From Amoebidium appalachense (lineage: Eukaryota > Ichthyosporea), in the NCBI GenBank assembly GCA_963693365.1, contig CAVNZM010000002.1, positions 8,432,001 to 8,496,000 on the forward strand: DNA of 64,000 nt, written 5' to 3'. The position numbers and the translations under genes are program-made. The notes below the pieces were generated by a model, which worked only from the letters and a program-made list of their open reading frames with translations, did no database searches and was not told the DNA's origin. The stretch's first letter is position 1, and every line of letters begins with the position of its first letter. Of this stretch, positions 1-13,874 are shown in pieces.

Positions 1-614
1 GAGAAAGAGAGGGTGTGAGGGAAGGAAAGTCTTGAGGAGGGGGGGGCGGGGTTGGAAGCCTTCGTGTACGTATATCACGCAGTCTGGCATGATAAAGCGT
101 GATGCTATGCATAAGTGCATGAAGATACCAACGTGATGATGTGCACACAAAAATGTACCACACAGGTACTCAGTAGTACGGTGACGGAACAGCTAGAATA
201 CAGTGTAACTTTTTGGCACGCTCTTTGTGCTCAACACGTGCACACACAGGCAAGCACAAGAACACAAACACACCGTGACGCACGCACATGCACACCCACA
301 CCTTTTGCAAGCGAATTACCAGAAAGAAAAATCATACGTCACAACTCTAATTTCATCGGGCGTAATGTTCTTGTCACATGATAAACAGGCTGCCTCAGAT
401 AATCATATGGAAGTTCAACTTCAAAATTTATTGATTTCAGGCATTTGACATATTACTAGTGACTTCGCAATATGGATTTCTTCGAAAATGTATCAAGTTA
501 CTACGGGATATTCAAGGTGCAAGTAATGTAGTGAATTATCAAACCTGAAAGCATACTTCAAGAGAAACTGTTGACAGCTCATTGGAATCGTTACTTCATG
601 TGAGAAAATAACAG
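1..614. other. No gene seen; probable intron upstream of LRR exon
   Basis: Open frames here are short and lack recognisable domains. The stretch ends in an AG at 613-614 that makes a plausible 3' splice site for the exon that follows, so at least its right end may be intron. Confidence 0.35.
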
Positions 615-1224
615 GCCCTTAGGAAGCTAGTATTGGACAACACCCCACTCTCAAACGACCCACACTGTGGCTTTCTTGCACACTGCAACACACTCGAAGA
701 TTTAATCATTACCGATGCTCCCGATACCTACGTGCACCGTATGCGCCCACCCACCTCTCTCGTCCGCATTGAGTTGTCTAATGTTGGCGGTACCACCCTC
801 TTCCCACTCAACAACCCCATGCTGCGTAGCCTTCGCATTCAGATGTGCCAGTCACTTCGTTCACTCGGTAGTGTGCCAGCCACCGCCGAATCACTGACAC
901 ACATGGATGTGCGGTATTGCAACGCATTGAAGGACATTAGCGTTCTGACACCGTGAAATACCCACCATCCAATCGCTGACAATCGTCAATATGTTTGGAA
1001 TCCGCACGCTGAAAGGTTTTAGAGGTCACGAAAGCCTGTGCGAGGTGTCGATCAATTCACCCTTCACCGATATATCGGCCCTTGCCTTGTGCCCTAAAAT
1101 CGGAGTTGAGTCGGTTAGGGTGCATGGCAGTAACCACCAATCCAATTCATCCGATTTTTTGAGCGAGCAAGAGAGACGCATTGCTGACTTGCAGCAGGCA
1201 ATATGGAGGAGGATGCTCCGTTAA
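615..1224 (+). pseudogene. Leucine-rich-repeat protein, C-terminal part, frameshifted
   Basis: Starting after an AG acceptor, the frame reads ALRKLVLDNTPLSN and continues with regularly spaced Leu/Ile segments typical of LRR proteins (TLEDLIITDAP, SLVRIELSNVG, MLRSLRIQMCQ, SLTHMDVRYCN, ALKDISVL). A TGA at 954-956 interrupts it, but the +1 frame continues the same repeat pattern (IQSLTIVN, LCEVSINS, VESVRVHG) from about 952 to a TAA at 1222-1224. A single-base change near 950 therefore separates two parts of one coding region. It may be a real pseudogene mutation, an assembly error, or a very short unrecognised intron. No partner or pathway can be assigned. The sequence turns into C-rich repeats immediately after the stop. 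Confidence 0.5.
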
Positions 1225-1504
1225 TAGGTACACCCCCCCACCCCTCCCCCCGCCCTTCCGGCCCACTTCCAATTTGTGATTGTGCCCCCCCCTCCTCCCC
1301 CTCCCCCCCCCCTCCCCCCCCCCCCCCCCCCCCCACCCCCTCCTCCCTCTCCCGTTCCAACTTGTTAATGTGTGCCCCCCCCCGCCCTCCCCCCCCCCCC
1401 CCCCCCCCCCCCCTTCTCCCTTCCAACTTGTTAATGTGTACTTAGTACTCTATGGCACATTCACACCCCTCGACTTGGGCTCCCAACACACACACGCGCA
1501 CACA

Positions 1505-1581
<77 letters not shown>

Positions 1582-1633
1582 CCATCACACGCAGGACAAC
1601 ACACACGCACATCTTTCTCACACTTCCCCCCCC

Positions 1634-1665
<32 letters not shown>

Positions 1666-2330
1666 GCCCTCCCGGCCCCTTCCCTCTCTCTCTCCCTCTC
1701 TTTCTGAGACTCTCACTCTCTCTCCCCCTGCCCCCCCCCCCCCCCCCCCCCCTCTGTGCCTCCCCCCCCCCCCCCCCCCCCCCCCCCCCCTTGTTGACTC
1801 CCTCTGTCGCTGTGTTTCTGCCTCTGTGTGTTGTCGGGGGTGCATAGTTGTGTTCGGAAGGCAGACATACACAATGTCATGCAAGAAAATGATGAAGTGT
1901 TGTGTAATCAAAACCCGTGTGTTTTCATGAACTCTGCCTGTGCCCGCTGTCGTTTACTCACCCAATATATGTTGTAGTAGCCATGGGGGGTTTGGATAAT
2001 GTACCGGCAGCAGAGGTGCATCAACGAGCGGGAACGGACTCAGTTGGGTGTTTGCTACAGAGGTGATGATGAGAAGCAGATGTGGATAACAGATTTCTTT
2101 TTGATTTTTAGTTTTTTCTTGGTTTTTTTCTTTCTTTCTTTCTTTCTTTTTTCCCCTTTGTTTTCTTCCCCCCCCTTTTTTTTTCTTTTTCTTTTTCTGT
2201 TTTTGTGCACGTAGGGTTGCACAGTGGGGTGGGAGGGAGGAAGGTGGGGAGAGAGTGTGTGAGAGACAAGGCGAGGGGGGGGGGGGGGGAGGGTTGTCAA
2301 GGAGTTGCAAGGCTATGCCATTTATGGAGT
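1225..2330. repeat. Cluster of C-runs, (CA)n and T/C-rich simple repeats
   Basis: It contains several C-runs between 1290 and 1790, a (CA)n tract at about 1507-1577, (CT)-rich sequence at 1680-1730, and a T-rich then G-rich block at 2095-2292. Long proline, Thr-His and poly-Gly frames here are translated repeat, not genes. Confidence 0.85.
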
Positions 2331-2763
2331 ATGGTGCGATTGAGGTGGTGCAACCCTGGTAATTTTTGTTCCTAGAACGGGATTTGGTTGCTTTCAGGTG
2401 GCAGTGTGCCATGCAGTTTGTGAGTGTCCTCCTGCCTACCTACTATACATGTGGATATTTTGCTGATACAGTATTACTAATACAGCCCAATGTGAGCCTT
2501 TTAATTGGAACTTGTGTTTTCATTAACATATTTGATTATAGCCGCTTACTACGTGTAGAGGCCCCGTGATATATGCCGTTTGTGATTGACCCATGCCTCT
2601 TACCTGGGCTGATAGTTCTGTTGTCATGTTAGAAAGTGAGGTACTACGTAGTATTCACTGCTTTGGTTGGCTAAATTATGATTATCGGTGTGCGTGTTGA
2701 TGTGATGTAATATATAGTTTTGGTGGCATACTATACAGTCTCGATGATGTGAACCACTCAGAA
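2331..2763. other. Unique AT-rich sequence, no gene seen
   Basis: The open frames are short and show no domain, so I see no supported gene. It precedes the CA tract of a LINE-tail copy. Confidence 0.4.
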
Positions 2764-3300
<537 letters not shown>

Positions 3301-4287
3301 TTCCTCCAATGATTTGCAGTTGTGTCTTTCTATATACGGTCGAAGTCCCCACATGTACATGCCGTGTGATATAGCAACGGGAATCCAGACCCTCATATGT
3401 GTGTGTATATATACGTGTGTGTGCATGTGGCCTTTTCATATCCTACACAATCTTCGGGGTGTTGGGGGCGGCAGTGGCAATAAAACAACAAACTGGGCAT
3501 TGGTTTCGGTCCCAAGATGGAGCTCTGCACTTGGTTGGTCTGGCCACCGCCACGCTCCATCTTTTTCATATGCATGCATGCATATTTACGTTGTGGACGT
3601 GCACATGCAACTGCAGGTGTAAGTTGTGTGATCATGACGCGCCACATGGAAATTTATTGAAAACGGTGAACCGTTGCATGTACACACACACCAACGATCT
3701 CCTTTTTTCACGGGAGATATTCCCATCCTATCCCCCCCCCTCCCCCCCCCTCCCCCCCACACACACACCATGGCCATGCCCGGCCGGCCGCCCTTGGCCT
3801 GGCGGTGTAGTAAATGTCGGCTTCAGAACGTCATGGTAGTGGTCGTTTATTGAATATCATGTGACCAAGTTAAATTTGGGGCTATGACCGCTTATGCTGA
3901 TTCATGATGCATTCAGCACACATGGTGCTTTGGTGGGTGGGGAAGCAAAAAAAAAAGAAAATGTGTACGTGTACATGTGACTAAGGATGTGATATTAGCA
4001 ACACCCCGTCAACAAAATCATGTATGTACACGGCACGCAAAGCTGGGGTGCCCCTTGATAACGAATTCGGAAGAGGGCATTGCAAAATGTACATACGTAT
4101 CATTTGCCTTACCCATGACTAATATATATGAAATGTATCGTAATAAAAGGCCCTCCCACAAGCCGACAGAGTACTCAAAGTGAGCCGAGTTGGGGGAGCA
4201 CCCAACTGCTAGTCTAATACTCACCCGAGGCGCTATGGTATACAGTCGGTGCTTAGTGGAAGGCGTTAGTTCCTATCAAGGACCCCT
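3301..4287. other. No gene seen
   Basis: Mixed-composition sequence with a short CATGCATG repeat near 3571 and C-runs at 3730-3757. No frame has a recognisable domain or splice-compatible continuation. Confidence 0.4.
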
Positions 4288-4437
4288 AAGGAGCTCATGC
4301 TGGGACAGAACGCGATGAAATAAAAACTGCTAATTAGTCTAAGGAAGGTTGCCTCCAGATAGAAGGAGCTCATGCTGGGACAGAACGCGATTGAAATAAA
4401 AACTGCTAATTAGTCTAAGGAAGGTTGCCTCCAGATA
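4288..4437. repeat. Two tandem copies of a 75-bp unit
   Basis: The unit beginning AAGGAGCTCATGCTGGGAC and ending CTCCAGATAG occurs twice in direct succession (4288-4362 and 4363-4437/8). The copies differ by one inserted T, so the duplication is recent. Confidence 0.9.
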
Positions 4438-4726
4438 GTATGAAAATTAAAGGCGCGTATTTAGAGTTGATAAAAGGGAGGGCAACAAAAACAGGGACAG
4501 GGGGACTGAAAAACAACAGAACCATATGGGTTTTATGATTAGAGGAAAACAAAACAGGCCGGACAATCACAAAGACGATACCACCTTATATAGTAACAAC
4601 TTTCAATCAATTACTTTAAAGAACACGGAAAGTGATGTATAACATCATACATAGGATAACTTTTCGTTGTATCCTATGACTACATATTATTCAAGAGTTC
4701 ACGTGCTTGGTGTGCGCCGTCACTGA

Positions 4727-4832
4727 TCAAGGGATCATGAGTGCCGGCAGCAAATCTTCGGTAATTTTACCGTCCTCCATGATGGAGAATGTGCGAGGCA
4801 GGAAGTAGTCACACTCACTGCCCGGGATGTTG

Positions 4833-4874
<42 letters not shown>

Positions 4875-5016
4875 CGTGTGTGGTTGTGCATAATTGTGTG
4901 TGCACGTGCATTTGTACGAGTAACGGCAAGATGTGGGAAATGTGCGCTCAGGGGGTATAGGGAGGGTGAGAGATTGATCAGCGATGTTTTCTGTGCCCGT
5001 GTCCACACTTTCTCGT

Positions 5017-5063
<47 letters not shown>

Positions 5064-5278
5064 CCCCTTGCTCCTTGAATAAATCCACAACAGCTTTGGT
5101 GGTGGTTGTGCATAACTGGTGGAGGGAGTAGATCGAGAGTTTCTTGAGGGCTATTTTACGTCGCATCTTCTCTCCCCCCCCCCTCCCCCCCCCCCCTTCC
5201 CGGTTCATTTCGGTGGGGGATGTGTGTGCGTGTATGCGCTTCAGACGGTGCAAACACACGCACGCAAGAGTGTGTGTC

Positions 5279-5321
<43 letters not shown>

Positions 5322-5436
5322 GGGGGAGGGGGGGGGGGCACGTACTCATGATGCCGCCGAGGAAGGTGATGAGGCCGTGGAAGGTTTTGTCAACAATTCG
5401 CATCAGGTCCCTCTCTGCTGTCTCATATAGCACCTC

Positions 5437-5513
<77 letters not shown>

Positions 5514-5567
5514 TCATGTTTATGAGCCTTTCAAAGGCAGCGTTATGTGGCGTGCAAGGTGTCCGAG

Positions 5568-5600
<33 letters not shown>

Positions 5601-6977
5601 ATCGAGGGGAGATTAGTTTCTGCATCCTTGATGCACCTCAGTAAAAAAGTACCAGGAACGACAAAATAAAGTAAATTAGTGCAAATATTTGACACAGTAA
5701 CAAATTCTTGTCATCGATAACAAAGAATACTGGGGCGGAAGGTGGTGGTGTGAGACAATCCGAAAGCAATATGTGTACGACAACGAAGGCAGTGGCGGTA
5801 GTGTGTGTGTTGTGTGTGTGTGTGTGTGTGCTTGAAAAGGTGTTTTATTTTTTATTTTTTTTTCCCAGGAGGGGAGAGGGGAGAGGGGAGAGGGCAGAAG
5901 GGACAGGGGACAGGGGGGAGGGGGGGGGGGGGGTTTGAATGCGGAAAACGGTACGAAGTACGCATACACGACGAGAAGCATGGTGCAGGACACATGCAAA
6001 GGCAAACATTCAAGTATGCAACATCAGCCATGTGCACAGTATGCGTCATAAGCAGAGCCCATCCTCAGGGAGGACCCAAGTCATCAATTGCGTCTGAGTT
6101 TCGACCCCTTAGCCCGCGTATATACGACGCTGGGGGGAAGTAATACCGATTCCTTGATGGGCATGCGGGCAGAGGATACCCGTGACCAGTTTGTACGCAG
6201 AGCCTCAGTCACATACCACTGCTGGTAGTCCTCCTCATAGTCCACCTGACAACTTACGTAAGTCAGTGCACGTGGCGTTATGAAGGGATGGTTGGGTGAA
6301 GGGAAATCATTGTCGCGTTTACATGGTGTGCGCAGTGTGTTTTGAGGGGGAAAAAATGTCTGTGGGCAAGCGTGGGCTGTGCTGACTGAGTAATGGGATG
6401 TGCAGACAGGGAACAAGCAACCGAAAGATGAAAAAAAGAGGGGCCGGGGGGTAGGGGGTAAATGTGTATGCAGAACACGATTGCACGTGGGTCAACTAAT
6501 GTTTGTATGACTTTGTATGCAGCTAACTGTGTGTGCGTGTTACGGTTACACATGTGTGAGTGCAGCTATTATGAGAAATAAGCGTGTTGTTGCTATCCTT
6601 TTGAGTTTCCGCGCCTGCATGCATGCGAATGTAGGTATACGTATCCCTACCATCACTTCATCAGCATGTGTGCAAATGTGTTCATATCAGCATGCACGTG
6701 TCCTTGTACATGTGTGCGCATGCATCAACCTACCGCGTGGTTGTCTCTCACGGCCTCGTATGCGTGTATTGCCGACCCACATGCCGTTGTTTCTCTGCAC
6801 TGCCCGTGCCTTCTGACCCGACCAAGAACACCATCCTCATTCATCCCAATGTGTGGCTGCAGGTTAAATACAGTCGTTAGAACCTTCACTTGTCTTTTAT
6901 TTTTCAAATTATTATTATTACGTCCCCCCCCCCCCCCCCCCCAAGGTATAGTATCACATGTTTTTTTTTTTTTGTGT

Positions 6978-7008
<31 letters not shown>

Positions 7009-9042
7009 GGGGGGGGTTCAAATTGGAAGTGTCATTTTCGAATCAATTACTGAGTTTCTATCGCACGGAACACACATAAGTTCGCTCACCAAAGTGTAAA
7101 CCCGATTAGAGGTGCAAGTTCTGCAGTGTTAGGTGTGCTAGGAATTACCCTTACTTCTCTACTATGGGCAAAACAATTCAGCTAAAAAAAACACACAGTT
7201 ATGTTCATTTGTGCGATTTCGTGTGTGTGGGTGTGTGGGTGTGTATGCCCGTGTGCGTCTTCGTGCTCTCGCATGTACCATGCTCACAGGCAGGTACATG
7301 CGAGAGCACGGTGTGGCTTTTTTCGATGGGTGGATAAGGAGAAAGGGGGGGGGGGGGGGGGGGATTTCATACGCCAAAGAAGAGGAAGATGTGGCCATCG
7401 TGGGGCACATGGTGTTCAAAGGCCCCAAATCCGGTCACTCCGCAGAAGGGAATGCCCGTCAGGCCCCCCAGGGTGAACCGTGATCCCATGCGGTCCCGCA
7501 GCTAAATGGTGGGAATTGGGGTGTTACTTTCAGGTACCATACAGGGATGCAAGAGAGGGTGTTACTTTAATGGACAATGAATACCCGTATCAAGATTTGG
7601 GAATAGGGAAAATTCAATCCTTCAATGCAGAGTGCATTCCGGAGTGGTGTGATCAGACTGTATCTTAGCACAAGTTAAATACAATCGGGGGATTCCGATT
7701 ATGAAAATATTTGAACAAATAAAGATTGCACGTACTTCAATGCACGATATCAGGATACATGTTTGTGTGTGCAGCCAAAAACCCTTGCACACACATGCAT
7801 CAACAACAACAGTACAGGTCGCCCAATAAGATGTCGTGAGCACTTGCCATTTTAGGCAGGCAGTTGATCTCGTCCGGGCACGTGCTGTCAGCAAAAAGCG
7901 TGTTGTCACGGTGGATCCTGTGGGTGTGGTTGATTTGTTGTTAGTGATGTGTTGTCATAGAGTTATAAACGAAACAATGACAAATCTTGGGGCAAAAAAA
8001 AAAAAAAAAAACACGTCAAAAAAGAAAGGAAAAAAAACAAAAGGGTGTAGACCAATTTGAAAATCAAGAAAATTTAAAGGGGGTTTCTTTTAGGCCGATT
8101 AATTGTCCCCATTCCAGCACATCCGGGTCAAGCCATTCGCTCAGCATATAAATCATGATAAGAACTGCAATCTTTTTCCGAACGCTTTATTATTATTCTT
8201 ACTTTATGTATTTTTATTTTTTCTCTCTTCCTTTTCTTTTTTGTTGTATTTTGGCGCATCTGTACCTTGCTGCCGGCCAAACGATGGTGCGCAGCTGATG
8301 CGCTGCACGCCAATCATATAGCTAGAATCCCCTCTGACCCGACCCGGCTCGAAATGCTAAAAGAAACCCCCTTTAGATTCTACCTCAGGATACATACTGT
8401 GTCCATGTGTGCTTGTGGTAGGGTATCTGTGTGAATTGATTATAATGGTGTAACAGAATCCCGGGTGGTGGACCCACGGTGAGTGGTGTAGAGGGGGGGG
8501 GGGGGGGGGGGGGGACTATACCCTCTCTCCCTCATGATGGCAATAACTCTCAGCACCAATTGGATGTCGACTATGGCATGGGGGAACTCAGATAGGATCG
8601 TGTCCTTGCATACAAGGGGCAGGGGCTTGAGGGGCATCAGGTCTGGGAAGGCAACTGTGTTCGTGTGTACGTGTACGTGTTTGTGTGTAAGTGCATGGGT
8701 ACGTGTGTGGGGGAAGTTCGTAATCATGTGTGTGCAAAGAAGAGGGTCGGTTGAGCCAAAACTTGCGTGGACCCTTTGCGTAGCAGTAAGGAATGAGATC
8801 AGATGGATACTGGGGGTTTATTTTCAATTATCTTCCCCTGTTATTTCCTTTCTGTTTTTTCGTTTTCCTTTTCATTCCTTTATCTTCCCCTCCTTTCCAT
8901 TCGATTTTCCTTTTTTCTTTTTCGGTTTTTTATCATCCTCGATTCCTTTTCCTTCTTCTTCTTTTTATTCTTCATTTATTTTTTTATTCCATTATATCTG
9001 CGCGTGGTGTGTGCGCGTGGGTATGATTGTGTGTATTTTTTT

Positions 9043-9073
<31 letters not shown>

Positions 9074-11277
9074 GGTGATGATGATTGCACACGTACATCT
9101 CTTCTTTGTGGTGAGCATGTCCAGAAGGTCCTCATTACCCTCCCGCGTGAACAGCCGGCACGTGCGGGGCACAAAGTGGTCTGACAGACCGTGGTGGGTG
9201 TTGACAAGAATGCCCCCGACTAGCAGAACCTGGGGGTAAACAGTATATACGATTTTAGCAAGTGGTCTTTATGGGATTGTTTTGTATAGATGAATATAAT
9301 GGATGTGCTTTCAATCACTATGGTCATTAACCTAGCGAGTGGTTACCTGCACACGCACGCTGGCATCACAAGAAAACAAACGGAAGATGGACGAGAGAGA
9401 AGAAAAGCAAGAAAGGAGACAAGAAACAGAAGAAAGAGAGTCACACGAAAAAACAAACAAGACGACGAAAGGTGGAGGCATCGATCAATCAGTTCTGAGA
9501 AAGTTTCAGAAAACAACATAAAGATAAAAAAAAACAACCTAACGATCATGTAAAACGTGCCACACGAAATAGACAATAAAGCAAGCTCGGGTAGTTACTA
9601 TGTGCACGAGTACAACGGCCCCATTTGTGGCGAATTAAGAACTTAAACCTACAATAGCAATAGTAGCCAACATTACACTACATGACAGCCCACACATTTT
9701 CACAAAAATTGAACTTACCTTTCCGGTAAATTTGGACACCAGGTGTCGTTCGATGATCTTAAGCAGCTTGGCCTCGATGTCCTCATACAAGATGTCATTC
9801 AGCGCCATGATCTTCTCCTGGGCCTTTGCCAGCCGGTCAATGTGCTTACGTAAGGCTTGCACAACCACATACTGCTGGTGGTCTGTCTGCATGCTAACGG
9901 AGTAGTCGGGGTCCGATAGGAGCCTGTGTGAGAGTGCAAGGGAGTGAGTGATTGAGTAGGTGGTGTGTGTGTTAAGTCCCTCCAACGGTGTGTTTCTTTG
10001 TCGCTGACTCTCTCTCTTCTCTATCTCTTCTCTCTCTATCCTCCCTATCCTCTGCGCAGGCGTGTGCGCGTGCGTGTTCTTTGGGAGTGAGTATGCCTGT
10101 GTGTATACGTGTCACATGATGCATTTTCATTTATTTGTGTGCACAGTATACATGTATATGTCGTCTTACCCGTGTCCATTCACTGTGTAATCTCGTGTGT
10201 GATCGTGCGTGCGCACACGTGCTCTGTTGATTCTCTGATGCTCTATCCGATATTTCTCTATATAAACGATCTAGTGGGTTCCCAACGGCGATGTGGGCCT
10301 AATCTCGGTTAGAATATGTTTTTGTGTACACTGTAGGGTATATAGCCTAACTTCAAAGTTTCTGAAACCAAGCAAAGCTTCTCCATGATGTGACTTTTTC
10401 GACATTCGCAGTCACCGACTGCTGAAGAGTCACGCTCGCTCTTGGGCCTCGCGCGAGGCTAGCCCGGGCGTGGCTCGCTCCTGCTCACCACGTGCTGGCC
10501 ATAGACTTGCGTGACATCTTTACCGTGTAAACTGACATCTTTAGAATCCAAAATTAGAGCTTTTGAAAAAGCCGATTGAAGCTGATCTGTTACGATGTCG
10601 CCAATGTCACGATCGCCAGATCTTCCTCCCATATTCCTCCCTATCTCCAAAGACCCAACCCCTAGGTCACAACTTGCCCAACAGGATGATCGTGTTCTAG
10701 ATCTTGAAGCGCATAGCGATTGGCAAACGATCACACGCTCATAGATCCAACAGCTAGCTAGAGCTTTCTATCATTTAATGGCCAATCACAAATCTTCGAT
10801 CGCCTACCAGTGATCTATCGTAAGACAGACCAATCACATTAATACTTTGCGATTCCATATCACCAAGGATTTTCACCCGGCAAGAATTTGCTTTTTTCCC
10901 AGATGTATTGATTGGTCAAGAGGGCATCATCGGAACGCTGCACTCCTAGATTCGGGCAGATTGGGGCATCTGATTGGAGGTCCCTACCATATATTTTGTT
11001 AGCTGATTGCCGGCCAATAGCTCAGTCCTTCCCCCTCCCCATACCCCTCCTCTATCTCCTTAGACCCAATCTTTCGGTCACGTGCCCGTACCTTTTCTGA
11101 CCGAGATTGGGAATCAATCTTATTCCATTATAATATCCCTCACGCCAACTCTTTTAGTCAGTCGCAACTAAATACTACCTAATTGGTACACAAATGCACA
11201 GAGGAGCCTTGACAGTAGCATCGTACCAATGCAGTGTAAGGTATGTATCAGTGTGTACACATAAACTTGTTTTTTTC

Positions 11278-11308
<31 letters not shown>

Positions 11309-11311
11309 CGT

Positions 11312-11368
<57 letters not shown>

Positions 11369-12057
11369 AACCCATTCATAGCAGCCAGGGCTGACCCGCA
11401 TGCGGTGGACTCGTGGTCTTGGCCTCTGCGAATGACCTTACCCAGCTGCACAGAAAAGGAGATTTAGGTTGTAGATTAGATCTAGATTAAATCTAGATTG
11501 GAATGCAGCCTGATGTCTCTGAGACAAGTACTACATAATTTTTAAAACAGAAATGCTCTGATATAAGCAGATAGTATTAATATCCTTTCTGGGGCCCAAG
11601 CACTTTACAGAGGCACAAAAAAAGTACAAGTGCTTTTTTCTACACCTGTGCTCGAAGTCAATCAAACGAAAAACACATGATTGAGTAAAGAATCATATTC
11701 ACTTCATTCTTCCAAAGCATTCTACTAACTGTGTGCTGCTTATTTCAATACCACGACGACAAAAATGTATTAACTGACATGTGCACATAGAGGCAAAATG
11801 ATGGGGTACCTTTTCTTCTCGAGATACTGGCACATAGTTTTGTGGACTTCTGGGCAGAATATAGTCTAGCAGCACAAAAGTAAACACAAATACCTAAAAA
11901 AATACGTTAATTAAATTGTAAAAATAAAGAGTGATTTAAAAACACTCACCTGGCCCTTGTCGTTGATGCCCACGTGCGGCCCAAACATGATGATGATGTT
12001 GCCGTTGTCTGGTGCGTGGGCACTGAATGCAGACATGCCTGTAAACACGTGTGTATG

Positions 12058-12115
<58 letters not shown>

Positions 12116-12390
12116 AGTAAAAGGTGAGTGTTGCTGCACAAGTAGGTGTCACGGTGTATACGGTCTGCGGTTTCTGAGTCACATGCACATGTAGGCTCGT
12201 AAGTTGATGGGGGGCATTCCCTATGCAATTTTTCTCGAATTTTCCGTTTTTCCCTTCGATCTTCTCTTCTTTTTCTCTTCTACTTCTTTTCTTTTTCCTT
12301 CGTTCCTCCTCATTCTTTTATTTCCTCCTTTCGCATATCTTCCCTTTCTCAAACCCTTTTTTCTTATCTTTTTTTTTTTTTTTTTTGGGT

Positions 12391-12426
<36 letters not shown>

Positions 12427-13038
12427 AAAAAACATGCACTCAGATACACACCTGTGACACCAGTGAAAGGTATCCCAGCCAGGCCAGCCAGGTTGAACTC
12501 GCCGGCAAATCTCTCACTCAGCTGCGAGCAGTAGTTATTGATTTCGTCGGGGCAGAAGCACTTAGCCACCAGCGTGTTTGCACGCTGAAACCCCTTGCTG
12601 TGTGCAATGACGGCCACACGGGCGTCGAGCTCGAGCTGGCGCATGGACTGCGGGTAGAACTTGTCGATGGACGTTTTGCATTCCTGGAAGGGTTAAATGA
12701 GTTAGTTTTGACCCCACCGGGTAAAGTTTTATTAGTATATAAAGAGATATTTCGTTGGGACAGCAAGGGTCACAAGGCGGCGGTCATGCAAGACAGGATT
12801 ATATTTAAAGAAAAAACAAAAAAAAAAAAAAGTAAAAATGGAAGCAAGTGAAAATTGGAGCTCGAACCAACTATTGAAATATTTCTTGGCATAAAAATGT
12901 CTCCTTGCACAGGCTTTAATCTACGCTGATAATGTACCCCTACACGTACGAACGTGCTCAGATACATAATTTGCATGCATGAGAATGATTCATGCAGATT
13001 ATATAACACACGGGCACCGTGACACATACACAAACAAA

Positions 13039-13095
<57 letters not shown>

Positions 13096-13823
13096 ACGCA
13101 CACACGCACACGCACATGTACGCGTACACGTACCCTTGCAATACACGCATGGTCCTTAGGCCGCAGATACCGTGGCACCCTCAATGCACTCTTGGCAGGC
13201 TCACCAATCAGCACGCGGTCTATTCTCTCCCTCGCAGCCTTGACAAGGGGAGATTCGGCCCCATTTGTAGGCTGGTGACTGTGTGCATGGGTGGCCAGGT
13301 TCGAGTGTATGTTTCTTGATATGAGCTGGGTCCCGGATCTCGAGATTATAGGGGATACACCTTTGACCATTCTCGGTGACGCTGAATGGCCCCCATTTTG
13401 CGCAAGGTGAAGTATGTCTTCTCTGTACATCAAACATGGGGTGAGAATTTGAACAAGAAGGAGAATACTTATGGATTACTGTGCGTGCAGGCTGCAGCTG
13501 AACCTGATACACAAGAATGTTTCACCATTAGCATATGTATGTGTACTTGGGTATTCCACTGCTACACAGAAAGTTTTGTTTGTGTTGTGCACACCAGGCC
13601 CTGTTCGTTACCGCGTGCCTAAGCAGAGTATTTTTAAGACAGGCGTTCGTACCACTAAGGCAAACACGGTGCTCTTGTTATGCTTGTTGTGTGAGTTGGG
13701 TTTTGATATAACGAATCCTTCAAGTTGAGCTGTGCTGGTGAGACGAAAAGACTTCCTGTTCTCTCAGGGTAGGCGAGGATGGGGGCGGGCTTGGGGGGTG
13801 GCTGCCGACATACCCGTGTGTGT

Positions 13824-13874
<51 letters not shown>

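Noticed and set aside
1280-1930. Proline-rich 216-residue frame
   Set aside because: C-runs and CA repeat read in frame; no domain or codon structure.
5060-5150. Minus-strand frame (LHQLCTTTTKAVVDLFKEQ) near the end of the LCIB gene
   Set aside because: The exon ending at 5346 joins directly to 4833 in phase and yields GGIMINIPGSECDYFLPR, matching the family; this piece is intron.
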